From: PFL25 sp046260155
Lineage (GTDB): Bacteria > Chloroflexota > Anaerolineae > Anaerolineales > UBA4823
NCBI GenBank assembly: GCA_046260155.1
Contig: JBJYXV010000032.1
Span: 44,155-108,154 of the forward strand
Reading direction: 5' to 3'
DNA: 64,000 nt
Part shown: positions 45,694-53,565 of the stretch, piece after piece
Numbering within the stretch: position 1 is the stretch's first letter
Layout of the letters: each line of letters begins with the position of its first letter
Notes under the pieces: model-generated
Databases searched by the model: none
What the model was told of the DNA's origin: nothing
The model's input: only the letters and a program-made list of their open reading frames with translations
Program-made: the position numbers and the translations under genes

Positions 45694-45735
45694 GACCGGT
45701 CAGTCTTAAGTAAGCTGGCTGGTCTGTTTTATTCT
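45694..45735 (+). terminator. Hairpin with T-rich tail, terminator or attenuator
   Basis: GACCGGTCAG (45694-45703) can pair in RNA with CTGGCTGGTC (45715-45724) over 10 base pairs, including two G-U pairs, around an 11-base loop. TGTTTTATTCTCT follows. A TATAAT at 45647-45652 lies upstream, so the hairpin may sit inside the leader of the SlyD-type gene rather than end the MFS transcript. The left arm is also part of the perfect DNA palindrome ACTGACCGGTCAGT (45691-45704). Confidence 0.6.
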
Positions 45736-45790
45736 CTGTAGTCTGGTTATGCCCAGCCAATAAAATTAACCCTGGAGGGTACCAATAGTA

Positions 45791-46288
45791 ATGAGTAGCA
45801 AACAGGTTGTTTCTAAGGACATGATTGTCAGCCTTGATTACGTGCTGACATTAGACAATGGCGAGGAGATCGATCGTTCCGATGAAAATGCTCCTCTTGA
45901 GTATTTGCACGGTCATGGCAATATAATCCCAGGATTGGAAAACGAGCTGCAGGGACTCACAACGGGGGATGAAAAAAAAGTTGTCGTGCAGCCAGAGCAT
46001 GGTTATGGAGAACGAAATCCGGAGAGCATTGCAGAATATCCCCGCAATGCTTTTCCTGAAACGGTGAAGTTGGAGGTTGGTGAACCAATTGGAATGCGGG
46101 ACAGCGAAAGCGGAGAGGCATACCAGGCTTACGTCTCGGAAGTTCGTCCCGAAACAGTTGTGCTAGATTTTAATCACCCATTAGCAGGTGAAATATTGTT
46201 TTTCAAAATTAAAATCGCCGGTTTGCGGAAACCGACGGGCGAAGAATTATCTCATGGGCATGTGCACCATCCAGGCCATGAACATTGA
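45791..46288 (+). CDS. slyD: FKBP-type peptidyl-prolyl cis-trans isomerase, SlyD-like
   Basis: The 165-residue protein follows the SlyD plan: KDMIVSLDYVLTLDNGEEIDRS, then PLEYLHGHGNIIPGLENELQGLTTGDEKKV, the inserted flap domain (VVQPEHGYGERNPE to EVRPETVVLDFN), and the return of the FKBP strand NHPLAGEILFFKIKIAGL. The His-rich tail (HGHVHHPGHEH) could bind metal as in SlyD. It speeds proline isomerisation and acts as a chaperone in the cytoplasm. A GGAGGG site precedes the ATG. The RRM gene follows after 36 bases. Confidence 0.93.
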   Translation: MSSKQVVSKDMIVSLDYVLTLDNGEEIDRSDENAPLEYLHGHGNIIPGLENELQGLTTGDEKKVVVQPEHGYGERNPESIAEYPRNAFPETVKLEVGEPIGMRDSESGEAYQAYVSEVRPETVVLDFNHPLAGEILFFKIKIAGLRKPTGEELSHGHVHHPGHEH

Positions 46289-46324
46289 GAGAAATTTTCA
46301 GATCAATTTCGTGGAGTGTGATTA

Positions 46325-46579
46325 ATGAACATCTATTGTGGAAACCTGAGCTGGAATACCACCGAAGATGGCCTGCGGGCAGCATTTGAAGCTTTTGGTG
46401 AGGTGAGTTCCGTCACAATTATAAAAGACCGCGATACTGGACAATCACGCGGATTCGGTTTCATTGAGATGCCGAATGACAGCGAGGGTCAAGCAGCCAT
46501 TTCAGGGATGAATGGAAATGAACTAGATGGTCGACAGCTCAAGGTTGACCAAGCCCGTCCGCGTGCTAGTCAATATTGA
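46325..46579 (+). CDS. RNA-binding protein with one RRM domain
   Basis: An 84-residue single-RRM protein of the bacterial/cyanobacterial Rbp type. RNP2 is IYCGNL (3-8) and RNP1 is RGFGFIEM (about 42-49), with the aromatic residues that stack on RNA in place. The short tail PRASQY lacks the Gly-rich end of many family members. Such proteins bind single-stranded RNA and often respond to cold. It probably shares a transcript with the isomerase gene, ended by the strong terminator at 46675. Confidence 0.95.
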   Translation: MNIYCGNLSWNTTEDGLRAAFEAFGEVSSVTIIKDRDTGQSRGFGFIEMPNDSEGQAAISGMNGNELDGRQLKVDQARPRASQY

Positions 46580-46946
46580 AATATTCCATCATTTCCGATA
46601 AAAATCAAAACAAGGACTTTATTCTGCGATTCTGAGAAAATCGCTAAATTAATGTACCTGCTACAGTTCATTAGAAAACAGCCAGATTGCCTCATTCCGG
46701 TAAATCTGGCTGTTTTTCATCTCATTTCAGGCTGAAAACTTCCCAAGATTAGTGTAACAATCACTATCTGAATTCGTTCTTAATTAAAATGATTCCTAAC
46801 GTTTCTGCAAGATTCGCACGCCTGCATCTTTTTTTCTGTAATATTTGGGGGGAGATGTCTCGCCAATTACCTGGCGTTGAGCCAGAAGGCGCTACTTCAG
46901 AAGATCGCTTTCAATTAAAGATGGAATTCTTGGGATTGCAAATATT
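46580..46946. other. Gene-free interval with terminator and structured leader
   Basis: After the terminator at 46675-46717 no gene was seen. Closer to the next gene, CGCCA (46861-46865) pairs with TGGCG (46872-46876), and GCC/GGC (46881-46890) can form a second small hairpin. These would lie in the 5' leader of the lipoprotein mRNA. They match no riboswitch family that I recognise. Confidence 0.4.
46675..46717 (+). terminator. Strong intrinsic terminator
   Basis: AAAACAGCCAGATT (46675-46688) and its exact reverse complement AATCTGGCTGTTTT (46703-46716) form a 14-bp stem with a 14-base loop and end in a T-run. The symmetric A and T runs mean it can work in both directions. It closes the slyD-RRM transcript. 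Confidence 0.9.
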
Positions 46947-47690
46947 GTGATCAAGATCAAGTTTGTTTTATTCTCTCTCTTGTTGTTTCTAGCTGCTTGC
47001 AGTGCAACACCAGAAAACCCGCAGATTGACCAACTCATCACGAGTAATAATCCTGATTTGCAAAATTTAAATCAAGATGCAGTTGCAGATCAATTCAACA
47101 ATATCCAAGAATTTCCAATGGGAGACTCAATTGCAGATCAACTTCAAAACCCCCTGTTTGATCCAGATCAGGTGAAAATTATAAAAAGCGATATCGTTGA
47201 ATGGCCAGATTCCTGCCTGGGAATTGAACAACCCGGTGTGGAATGCATCGCACAAACCATACCGGGGTATGAGGTTTTGCTTGAAGCCAAAGGACTCCAG
47301 TTTGCTTACCATGCTGATGGAGACGGGAGCCAATTTCAACCCGCAACCCAGGGTCTCATGTGGTCCAGGCAGGATGAAGAAAGTGGAGTTTGCGATCATT
47401 TGATCATCTACTTACCAGATACTGCATATGCGTGCTGGTGCACTCCCGGAAAGATGCAAACCACCGCAGTGAATTTACAGGATATTCTTTCTGAAGAAGA
47501 ATACGAAATGTTAATTAACTCATTAAAGACTTTTAATGAAAATACTGTTTACAACACCTCAAACGAGCGGGGTGGAACTGCATTGGTTTCTCTCAATTTC
47601 CACGGGCAGGGAAAAACTTCCCCCAATCCAGATCAACAAAATTCTCTGGCGAAAATGGCAGAGCTTATTTTCTCACGCATAGTCCCCTGA
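46947..47690 (+). CDS. Predicted lipoprotein
   Basis: The 247-residue protein starts at GTG 46947 and has a short signal peptide with lipobox FLAAC. The mature domain contains WPDSCLGIEQPGVECIAQTIPGYEVLLEAKG followed by YHADGDG, a module that I know from other Chloroflexota lipoproteins and inhibitor-like secreted proteins, with two Cys that may form a disulfide. A second part (about 130-240) includes CDHLIIYLPDTAYACWC. Function unknown. It converges with nadD. Confidence 0.75.
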   Translation: MIKIKFVLFSLLLFLAACSATPENPQIDQLITSNNPDLQNLNQDAVADQFNNIQEFPMGDSIADQLQNPLFDPDQVKIIKSDIVEWPDSCLGIEQPGVECIAQTIPGYEVLLEAKGLQFAYHADGDGSQFQPATQGLMWSRQDEESGVCDHLIIYLPDTAYACWCTPGKMQTTAVNLQDILSEEEYEMLINSLKTFNENTVYNTSNERGGTALVSLNFHGQGKTSPNPDQQNSLAKMAELIFSRIVP

Positions 47691-47749
47691 TTGCAGTCAG
47701 GTCTAATCTTGCTTCTCCTGCAGGATTTTCCCCTGATATTCCAATAAAG

Positions 47750-48370
47750 CTACCCCTTTTTATTCTCCCCACCAAATTCGTAATACCCATTTTCGATGAT
47801 CAATTGGTATACCCGCTCAGGAAGAAAGTAGCGGAAGGGCTGCGCGTGGAGGATTCTTTTACGGATCAGCTTGCCTGAAATCTCCAATAAAGGTGCATCG
47901 ATCCAACACAATTTGGCCTTTAGACCGGGTATTTTTTGTTCTAAATTCTTAAGATCGAGCATGGTTCCTGGTCTTCTCATCACTCCGAGACTGCTGCAGG
48001 CATCCAACAACAAATCAGGACGCTCCCAATGCGGCAGGTCTCGCAGTGAATCCTCACCCATCAAATAGAACAATTTGTCGTTTTCGTACATCCTGCGTAA
48101 GATATGCATACTTTCAAATGCATAATGAGGGCCAGTTCGGTCGATATCCACCCGGGTTAACTCAAATGCCGGGTTACCATCGATCGCTGCGTTCAGCAGC
48201 TCTAAGCGCTGCTGCCAGGGAGAAATTGAATGATCATTTTTAAGCGGAGAGACTGGCGTTAAAAGCCATAATATCCGGCCAAGGTTTAATTGGAAGCTTG
48301 CTTCTCCGGCCAGGATCAAATGAGCAATATGGGGAGGATCAAACGTTCCTCCATATATACCTATACGCAT
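47750..48370 (-). CDS. nadD: Nicotinate-nucleotide adenylyltransferase
   Basis: NadD joins nicotinate mononucleotide with ATP to give deamido-NAD in NAD synthesis. The 206-residue protein from ATG 48370 has GIYGGTFDPPHIAHL at the N-terminus and ISGKLIRKRI near the end, corresponding to the ISSTxIR motif. The nucleotidyltransferase signature (H/T)xGH reads HIAH at residues 14-17, with Ala in place of Gly; both His are kept. A TTG eight codons upstream is possible. The gene follows obg on the same strand after 61 bases, a common pairing. Confidence 0.93.
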   Translation of the reverse strand: MRIGIYGGTFDPPHIAHLILAGEASFQLNLGRILWLLTPVSPLKNDHSISPWQQRLELLNAAIDGNPAFELTRVDIDRTGPHYAFESMHILRRMYENDKLFYLMGEDSLRDLPHWERPDLLLDACSSLGVMRRPGTMLDLKNLEQKIPGLKAKLCWIDAPLLEISGKLIRKRILHAQPFRYFLPERVYQLIIENGYYEFGGENKKG

Positions 48371-48431
48371 AGATGCCTTTTTCTTTATCTCCAAGATAAT
48401 TTAGTAAGACCAATTTTCCGGATATTTGTGA

Positions 48432-49709
48432 TTAATCTGACCACTCCAGCTCGAATTCACCGATCAGCACGGAATCACCTTCCTGAATCCCCATTTGACG
48501 CAGTTCTTCTTCTATTCCTAGAGACTGCAGGATGCGTTGAAAACGCCTCACAGATTGATCATATTCCCAGTATGTCATCGCGGCTGCACGCTCAATCGCA
48601 GCACCGTTCACACGCCAACCTTGATTCTCCTTGACGATGGTAAATTCTTGTGGATTTGATTCCATCCTGTAAACTGGTAGTTCAACCTCCGCTTCCCGCT
48701 CTGGGGTTTCCGACAGGATTTGGGCAGCCTTATACAGTAATTTCCTGACGTTTGTCTTTGCCAATGCGGAAATGGGAACTGGCTTAATCTTTCCACCTGC
48801 GCCTTTTTTCAGGAGCTGTTTTTCTATTTCTGGCCATCTTTCATGTGCTTCCGGCATATCCATTTTATTAAATGCTACTATTTGAGGTTTGTCTCTTAAT
48901 TGGGGGTCAAACAGGGCCAGCTCGCTGTTAATTTGGGCAAAATCGAGCAGTGGGTCTTCTGCCAACCCATCCAGCAGGTGAATCAATACCCGCGTCCTTT
49001 GAATATGGCGCAAGAATTCATGCCCCAATCCGATTCCCAGGTGTGCACCCTCAATCAAACCGGGAATATCAGCCAGTACAAGGGTCTGTTCATCACCCAA
49101 ATCAGCTACCCCCAGGTTGGGTTGCAGCGTCGTGAAGGGATAAGCAGCAATTTTGGGTCTGGCGTTCGTGACCACAGAGAGAAGTGTCGATTTTCCTGCA
49201 TTGGGTACCCCAACGATGCCAATATCTGCGATTAAACGCAGTTCAAGACGGATGAGACGCTCTTCGGAAGGTTCGCCTTTTTCAGCAATCCGGGGTGCCT
49301 GGTTCCTGGAATTCGCGAATCGAGCGTTCCCTCTGCCTCCCTTTCCGCCTTTTGCGATGACTACACGCTCACCTGCATTTACCAGGTCTCCCACAACATC
49401 ACCGCTTTCGCCATCATAGATCACTGTACCGGGTGGGACATAGATAACCAGATCCTCGGCAGAACGACCCGTCTTATTACTCCCGCCACCATTCCTGCCA
49501 GATTCAGCCTGGAAGTGCTGTTTGTGCTGAAAGGATGCCAATGTATTCATCGTAGGCTGGACTTCCAGGATGACATCACCCCCACGGCCCCCATCTCCAC
49601 CATCCGGTCCACCCAGGGGGATATACTTTTCTCTCCGGAAATGGACGATACCATTTCCTCCTTTCCCAGAGACGACCTGAATTTGAGCCTGATCAATAAA
49701 TTTCATCAA
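48432..49709 (-). CDS. obg: Obg/CgtA GTPase
   Basis: A 425-residue GTPase involved in 50S ribosome assembly and stress signalling. It has the glycine-rich Obg fold (1-158: KGGNGIVHFRREKY, GGDGGRGGDV), the G domain with G1 GVPNAGKST, G3 DIPGLIEGAH and G4 NKMD, and a C-terminal OCT domain (about 340-425) as in most Gram-positive and Chloroflexota Obg proteins. Two ATGs stand in tandem at the start. It diverges from rex across a 195-base region. Confidence 0.96.
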   Translation of the reverse strand: MMKFIDQAQIQVVSGKGGNGIVHFRREKYIPLGGPDGGDGGRGGDVILEVQPTMNTLASFQHKQHFQAESGRNGGGSNKTGRSAEDLVIYVPPGTVIYDGESGDVVGDLVNAGERVVIAKGGKGGRGNARFANSRNQAPRIAEKGEPSEERLIRLELRLIADIGIVGVPNAGKSTLLSVVTNARPKIAAYPFTTLQPNLGVADLGDEQTLVLADIPGLIEGAHLGIGLGHEFLRHIQRTRVLIHLLDGLAEDPLLDFAQINSELALFDPQLRDKPQIVAFNKMDMPEAHERWPEIEKQLLKKGAGGKIKPVPISALAKTNVRKLLYKAAQILSETPEREAEVELPVYRMESNPQEFTIVKENQGWRVNGAAIERAAAMTYWEYDQSVRRFQRILQSLGIEEELRQMGIQEGDSVLIGEFELEWSD

Positions 49710-49801
49710 TATCTTCTTGTCTGAGACTGATTTTTGCGCCGAGTTGATTATACCCCGCCAAGTTGAAATCTCGCTGGAGAAAAATGGTCAGCTTGGTCTA
49801 T

Positions 49802-49863
49802 TTGTATCCAACTTGTACCTTATTTGTGTAAAATTTGTGATATCATTGTGTTAGTTTGCACAA
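49802..49863 (+). promoter_or_regulatory. Rex operator with five phased TTGT repeats
   Basis: TTGTGTTAGTTTGCACAA (49846-49863) matches the Rex operator pattern TTGTG-N8-CACAA. It is preceded by further TTGT starts at 49802, 49813, 49824 and 49835, each exactly 11 bases apart and in the same orientation. Only the last has the inverted CACAA half. The array lies 42 bases before rex and 93 bases from the obg start, so it could control rex and perhaps obg. Confidence 0.7.
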
Positions 49864-49904
49864 AGAAAGAAACCACATAATTTTGTTAAATCTAAGGAGT
49901 AATC

Positions 49905-50522
49905 ATGGCTGAAAAAGGTATCCCAGATATAGTGGTGGGGCGATTACCCATTTACCTGAGGGCATTACAGCGTATGCGTGCAGAGAACCGCCACATCACC
50001 TCATCCCAGGAGTTAGGTGAACGCCTGGGAATATCTGCTGCCCAGATCCGTAAAGATTTATCCCAATTCGGTGAATTTGGTAAGCAAGGTACCGGATATT
50101 CCATTGATTTTCTTGCTGAGCAGATCCGCCAGATATTGAAAGTCGACCGGGTTTGGGATATAGCGGTCGTTGGTGCCGGGGATATCGGATCAGCTGTCGC
50201 ACGCTACCAGGGTTTTGCAAACCGTGGAATGCGGGTCGCCATGATCTTTGACAATGATCCTGGTAAGATTGGCCAAAAGGTTGGATCTTTCACTGTCCAG
50301 GATATTGAACAGATTGAATCTGCTGTTCGCGCAGCAGGCATCCAGGTCGCCATGATTGCAACGCCTGGTGCGCAAGCTCAAGCGGTGGCTGATTTGCTCA
50401 TCTCAGCAGGTGTGAAAGCGATCCTGAATTATGCGCCTATTAGTTTATCTGTGCCGGAGAATGTTCACGTTCAGTATATCGATCCTGTGATCCATTTACA
50501 ACGAATGACTTATTACCTCTAA
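49905..50522 (+). CDS. rex: Redox-sensing transcriptional repressor Rex
   Basis: Rex binds DNA when NADH is low and leaves when NADH rises, switching on fermentative and respiratory genes. The 205-residue protein has a winged-helix domain (1-80, with ITSSQELGERLGISAAQIRKDLSQFGEFGKQG, strongly conserved in Rex) and a Rossmann domain with VVGAGDIGSAVA (about 88-99) for NAD(H). A C-terminal helix swaps between subunits. TAAGGAG precedes the ATG. A matching operator is just upstream, indicating autoregulation. Confidence 0.97.
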   Translation: MAEKGIPDIVVGRLPIYLRALQRMRAENRHITSSQELGERLGISAAQIRKDLSQFGEFGKQGTGYSIDFLAEQIRQILKVDRVWDIAVVGAGDIGSAVARYQGFANRGMRVAMIFDNDPGKIGQKVGSFTVQDIEQIESAVRAAGIQVAMIATPGAQAQAVADLLISAGVKAILNYAPISLSVPENVHVQYIDPVIHLQRMTYYL

Positions 50523-50634
50523 ACCTATACTTTAGATTATTGCTCACAGGTTTACTCAAACTCTAAATAACGTATCTGTGCATTTTGTTGGGGGAAAGAC
50601 ACGAAATTTTACATATATACAGAATATTATGCGT

Positions 50635-51648
50635 TTAAATGGGAGGTAAATTGCGCTGAATCTTTGGAAAAATATTCGCATCCAGGGCGAGTGCTGCACC
50701 TTCAGCAATACAGGTCATTGGATTGTCAACCAGATAAGCGGGAACACCCAGCTCCTTGGTCATTAGGCGGTCTATTCCCGGCAGTAATGCACCGCCACCA
50801 CAAATTGCTACACCCCGATCAATGATATCTGACACGAGTTCGGGTGGGGTTTTCTCCAGTACCTTGCGCGCTGTTTCGACAAATGAATTTAACGGTTCGC
50901 TAATTGCATCCATCACATCATCATTTGTCAAATTCAAGGGTTTCGGAAGCCCACTGACCTGATCCTGCGCCTGTATTTCAACGCTGCGTTCCTGCTCCTG
51001 GCGAACAGCAGTACCCAGTTCAAGTTTAACCTTCTCCGCGGTTCCCGTCCCAATGATCAAACCATACTTCTTCCGCACATATGAAACGATGGCTTCGTCC
51101 AGCTGCATACCCCCTGCTCTCAGGGATTCAGCAGCAACGATACCGTACATCGCAAGGACAGCTGCCTGGGTTGTACCGGCACCTAACAGCAGTACCATGT
51201 TCCCGGAAGGTGTACCAATCGGTAAATCCATCCCCAGAGCTGCTGCCAGTGGCTGCTGGATCAGGTAAGCTTCCCGTGTTCCTGCCTGCAAAATCGCCTC
51301 GTGAACCGCGCGGCTTTCAACACTTGTTACCCCATGCGGTACAGTGATCATCACCTTCGGCCGGAAAAACCGGTTTGATCCGCTGACCTTACGGATGAAA
51401 TATTCAAGCAATTTCTCGGTAATTTCGTAATCTGCAATGACCCCATTTTGCATGGGGCGCGCTACCTCGATTGATTCTGGAACTTTACCAAGCATGGTCT
51501 GGGCTTCTTCCCCCACGGAGACGATCTTCTGCTCATCTACTGCGATCGCAACAACCGTTGGTTCCTCAAGGACCAGCTTATCACCGGCTACAATGCGGGT
51601 GCACATCGTCCCCAGGTCTACCCCCAGGTCTCTAGAAAATACAGCCAT
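50635..51648 (-). CDS. mreB: MreB/Mbl-family actin homologue with altered ATPase site
   Basis: A 337-residue MreB-like protein that follows atpC by 3 bases. The phosphate-1 loop is DLGTMCTRIV (11-20), and the adenosine motif GGGALLPGID is normal. Two key sites differ. The catalytic EEP of MreB is QQP (131-133), and phosphate-2 DIGGGTT is LLGAGTT (154-160), so the nucleophile-orienting Glu and the metal-binding Asp are missing. It may bind nucleotide but probably does not hydrolyse it well. In MreB cells this filament guides wall synthesis. The gene order atpC-mreB/mbl is also known from Firmicutes. It may act as a structural partner of a second, active MreB. Confidence 0.92.
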   Translation of the reverse strand: MAVFSRDLGVDLGTMCTRIVAGDKLVLEEPTVVAIAVDEQKIVSVGEEAQTMLGKVPESIEVARPMQNGVIADYEITEKLLEYFIRKVSGSNRFFRPKVMITVPHGVTSVESRAVHEAILQAGTREAYLIQQPLAAALGMDLPIGTPSGNMVLLLGAGTTQAAVLAMYGIVAAESLRAGGMQLDEAIVSYVRKKYGLIIGTGTAEKVKLELGTAVRQEQERSVEIQAQDQVSGLPKPLNLTNDDVMDAISEPLNSFVETARKVLEKTPPELVSDIIDRGVAICGGGALLPGIDRLMTKELGVPAYLVDNPMTCIAEGAALALDANIFPKIQRNLPPI

Positions 51649-51651
51649 CAG

Positions 51652-52107
51652 CTAATCAGCCTCGGTTTGGCCCATCGAAGGCATACGGCTTCGTTCACCA
51701 CGCCGGAAACGGCGTACAGCATCCAAGCGTAAATTGGACCGCCGGAGAGCTGCTTCCATCCTGAGGTATGCATCAGGATCTTTTGGTGCTCCCTCTTTAA
51801 GCATCTCTTGGGCACGCTTGCGGGCTTGTTCTGCCCGGGCGACATCAATTTCATCCACGTTTTCTGCGCTATCGGCTAATATCGTGATCAAATTTGGCTG
51901 CACTTCGAGCACCCCTCCGCCAATCGCAAAAATTTCCTCGGTCCCTTTCACTTTGACCTTCAGAAATCCAAACTTAATCGTGGACAACAGCGGTGCATGA
52001 TTAGGTAATATTCCCATCTCACCTGCCGAACCGGGTACAACAACCATATCAGCATCACCTTCCCAAACCATGCGGTCCTGTGAGACAATTTCACATCGGA
52101 TTGGCAT
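51652..52107 (-). CDS. atpC: F1 ATP synthase epsilon subunit
   Basis: The 151-residue protein has the beta-sandwich of epsilon (MPIRCEIVSQDRMVWEGDADMVVVPGSAGEMGILPNH pattern) followed by two C-terminal helices with ARAEQARKRAQEML. The tail is longer than the typical 135 residues and basic. Epsilon couples gamma rotation to the c-ring and can inhibit ATP hydrolysis. It is last in the atpAGDC group, 9 bases after atpD. Confidence 0.95.
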   Translation of the reverse strand: MPIRCEIVSQDRMVWEGDADMVVVPGSAGEMGILPNHAPLLSTIKFGFLKVKVKGTEEIFAIGGGVLEVQPNLITILADSAENVDEIDVARAEQARKRAQEMLKEGAPKDPDAYLRMEAALRRSNLRLDAVRRFRRGERSRMPSMGQTEAD

Positions 52108-52116
52108 TGATCCCTC

Positions 52117-53514
52117 TTATCCTGCTAAACGAGCAGCTTTTTCCACCGCTTCATCGATCTGCCCAACCATCATGAAGGATTGTTCAGGTAAATCGTCGTG
52201 CTTTCCATCCAAGATTTCCCTGAATCCACGCACAGTCTCTTTCAAGGTGACATAACGTCCTTCTAATCCGGTAAACTGTTGGGCGACGAACATCGGCTGT
52301 GAGAAAAATCGTTCGATCTTTCTTGCCCGGGACACGATTAATTTATCATCTTCGCTGAGCTCATCAACGCCCAGGATAGCGATAATATCCTGCAAATCTT
52401 TATAGCGCTGGAGAACCTGCTGGACTTCACGAGCAGTCGTGTAGTGATCCTCACCGACAACAATTGGATCGAGAATACGCGACGTTGATGAAAGTGGGTC
52501 AACGGCAGGATAAATACCCTTCTCAACAATTGATCGCTCAAGAGCGATGGTCGCATCCAGGTGGGTAAAGGTCGCCACTGGGGCTGGATCCGAGTAATCG
52601 TCAGCAGGCACATAAACAGCCTGCATGGATGTGATCGAGCCATGCCGGGTGGAGGTAATTCTTTCCTGGAGCTCACCCATCTCTGTCGCCAATGTCGGTT
52701 GGTATCCCACTGCTGATGGCATTCGCCCAAGCAATGCTGAAACCTCAGATCCAGACATGCTGAAGCGGAAAATATTGTCAATGAACAGAAGTACATCCCG
52801 GCCTTGATCCCGGAAATACTCCGACATGGATAACGCAGATAAAGCAACCCTGAGGCGGACCCCGGATGGCTCATTCATCTGGCCATATACCATCACCGTG
52901 TCCTTCATCACTCCAGATTCCAGCATTTCACGCAGCAGCTGGGTGCCTTCCCGCGTACGTTCACCAACCCCGGCGAACACCGAATTCCCCTGGTGCACAG
53001 TGGCAATTGAGCGGATCAATTCCTGGATAATGATCGTTTTTCCTACTCCTGCACCACCAAAAATCCCTGTTTTGCCGCCTTTCGTAAAAGGGGCGATCAG
53101 ATCGATAACCTTCAAACCAGTCTCAAATACTTCTACCCGTGTAGATTGTTCAGCAAAATCAGGCGCAGGGCGGTGAATGGGATAATAGAGTTCCGATACA
53201 ACCGGACCTTTTTCATCTATCGGTTGCCCCAAAACATTGAACACGCGGCCCAGGGTGGATGGTCCAACAGGCACTTTGATCGGTGCTCCAGTAGCAAATG
53301 CAGATAATCCACGCTGCAAGCCATCGGTTGAATCCATGGCAACGCACCGCACCCAATTATGTCCCAGATGTTTCTCGACCTCTAACACAAGAGGCTCATC
53401 CCCCTCACGCGGGACCTCTACTGCATCATAAATTTCAGGTAAATTCTCAGCTGGGAATTCAACATCCACCACGCCACCTAGCACCTGCACAACCCTGCCT
53501 GCTACTTCTGCCAT
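52117..53514 (-). CDS. atpD: F1 ATP synthase beta subunit
   Basis: The catalytic subunit of F1, 465 residues, the usual length. Walker A is GGAGVGKT (about 155-162), with the catalytic Glu in GERTREG, Walker B VLLFIDNIFRF, and the DELSEDDK (DELSEED-like) loop near the C-terminus that contacts gamma and epsilon. It synthesises ATP from ADP and phosphate. GGAGAG precedes the ATG. It is downstream of atpG by 51 bases. Confidence 0.98.
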   Translation of the reverse strand: MAEVAGRVVQVLGGVVDVEFPAENLPEIYDAVEVPREGDEPLVLEVEKHLGHNWVRCVAMDSTDGLQRGLSAFATGAPIKVPVGPSTLGRVFNVLGQPIDEKGPVVSELYYPIHRPAPDFAEQSTRVEVFETGLKVIDLIAPFTKGGKTGIFGGAGVGKTIIIQELIRSIATVHQGNSVFAGVGERTREGTQLLREMLESGVMKDTVMVYGQMNEPSGVRLRVALSALSMSEYFRDQGRDVLLFIDNIFRFSMSGSEVSALLGRMPSAVGYQPTLATEMGELQERITSTRHGSITSMQAVYVPADDYSDPAPVATFTHLDATIALERSIVEKGIYPAVDPLSSTSRILDPIVVGEDHYTTAREVQQVLQRYKDLQDIIAILGVDELSEDDKLIVSRARKIERFFSQPMFVAQQFTGLEGRYVTLKETVRGFREILDGKHDDLPEQSFMMVGQIDEAVEKAARLAG

Positions 53515-53565
53515 ATCAACTCTCCATCAATTAATTTACAAGAAAGATTACCTGCTTAGAGCGTA

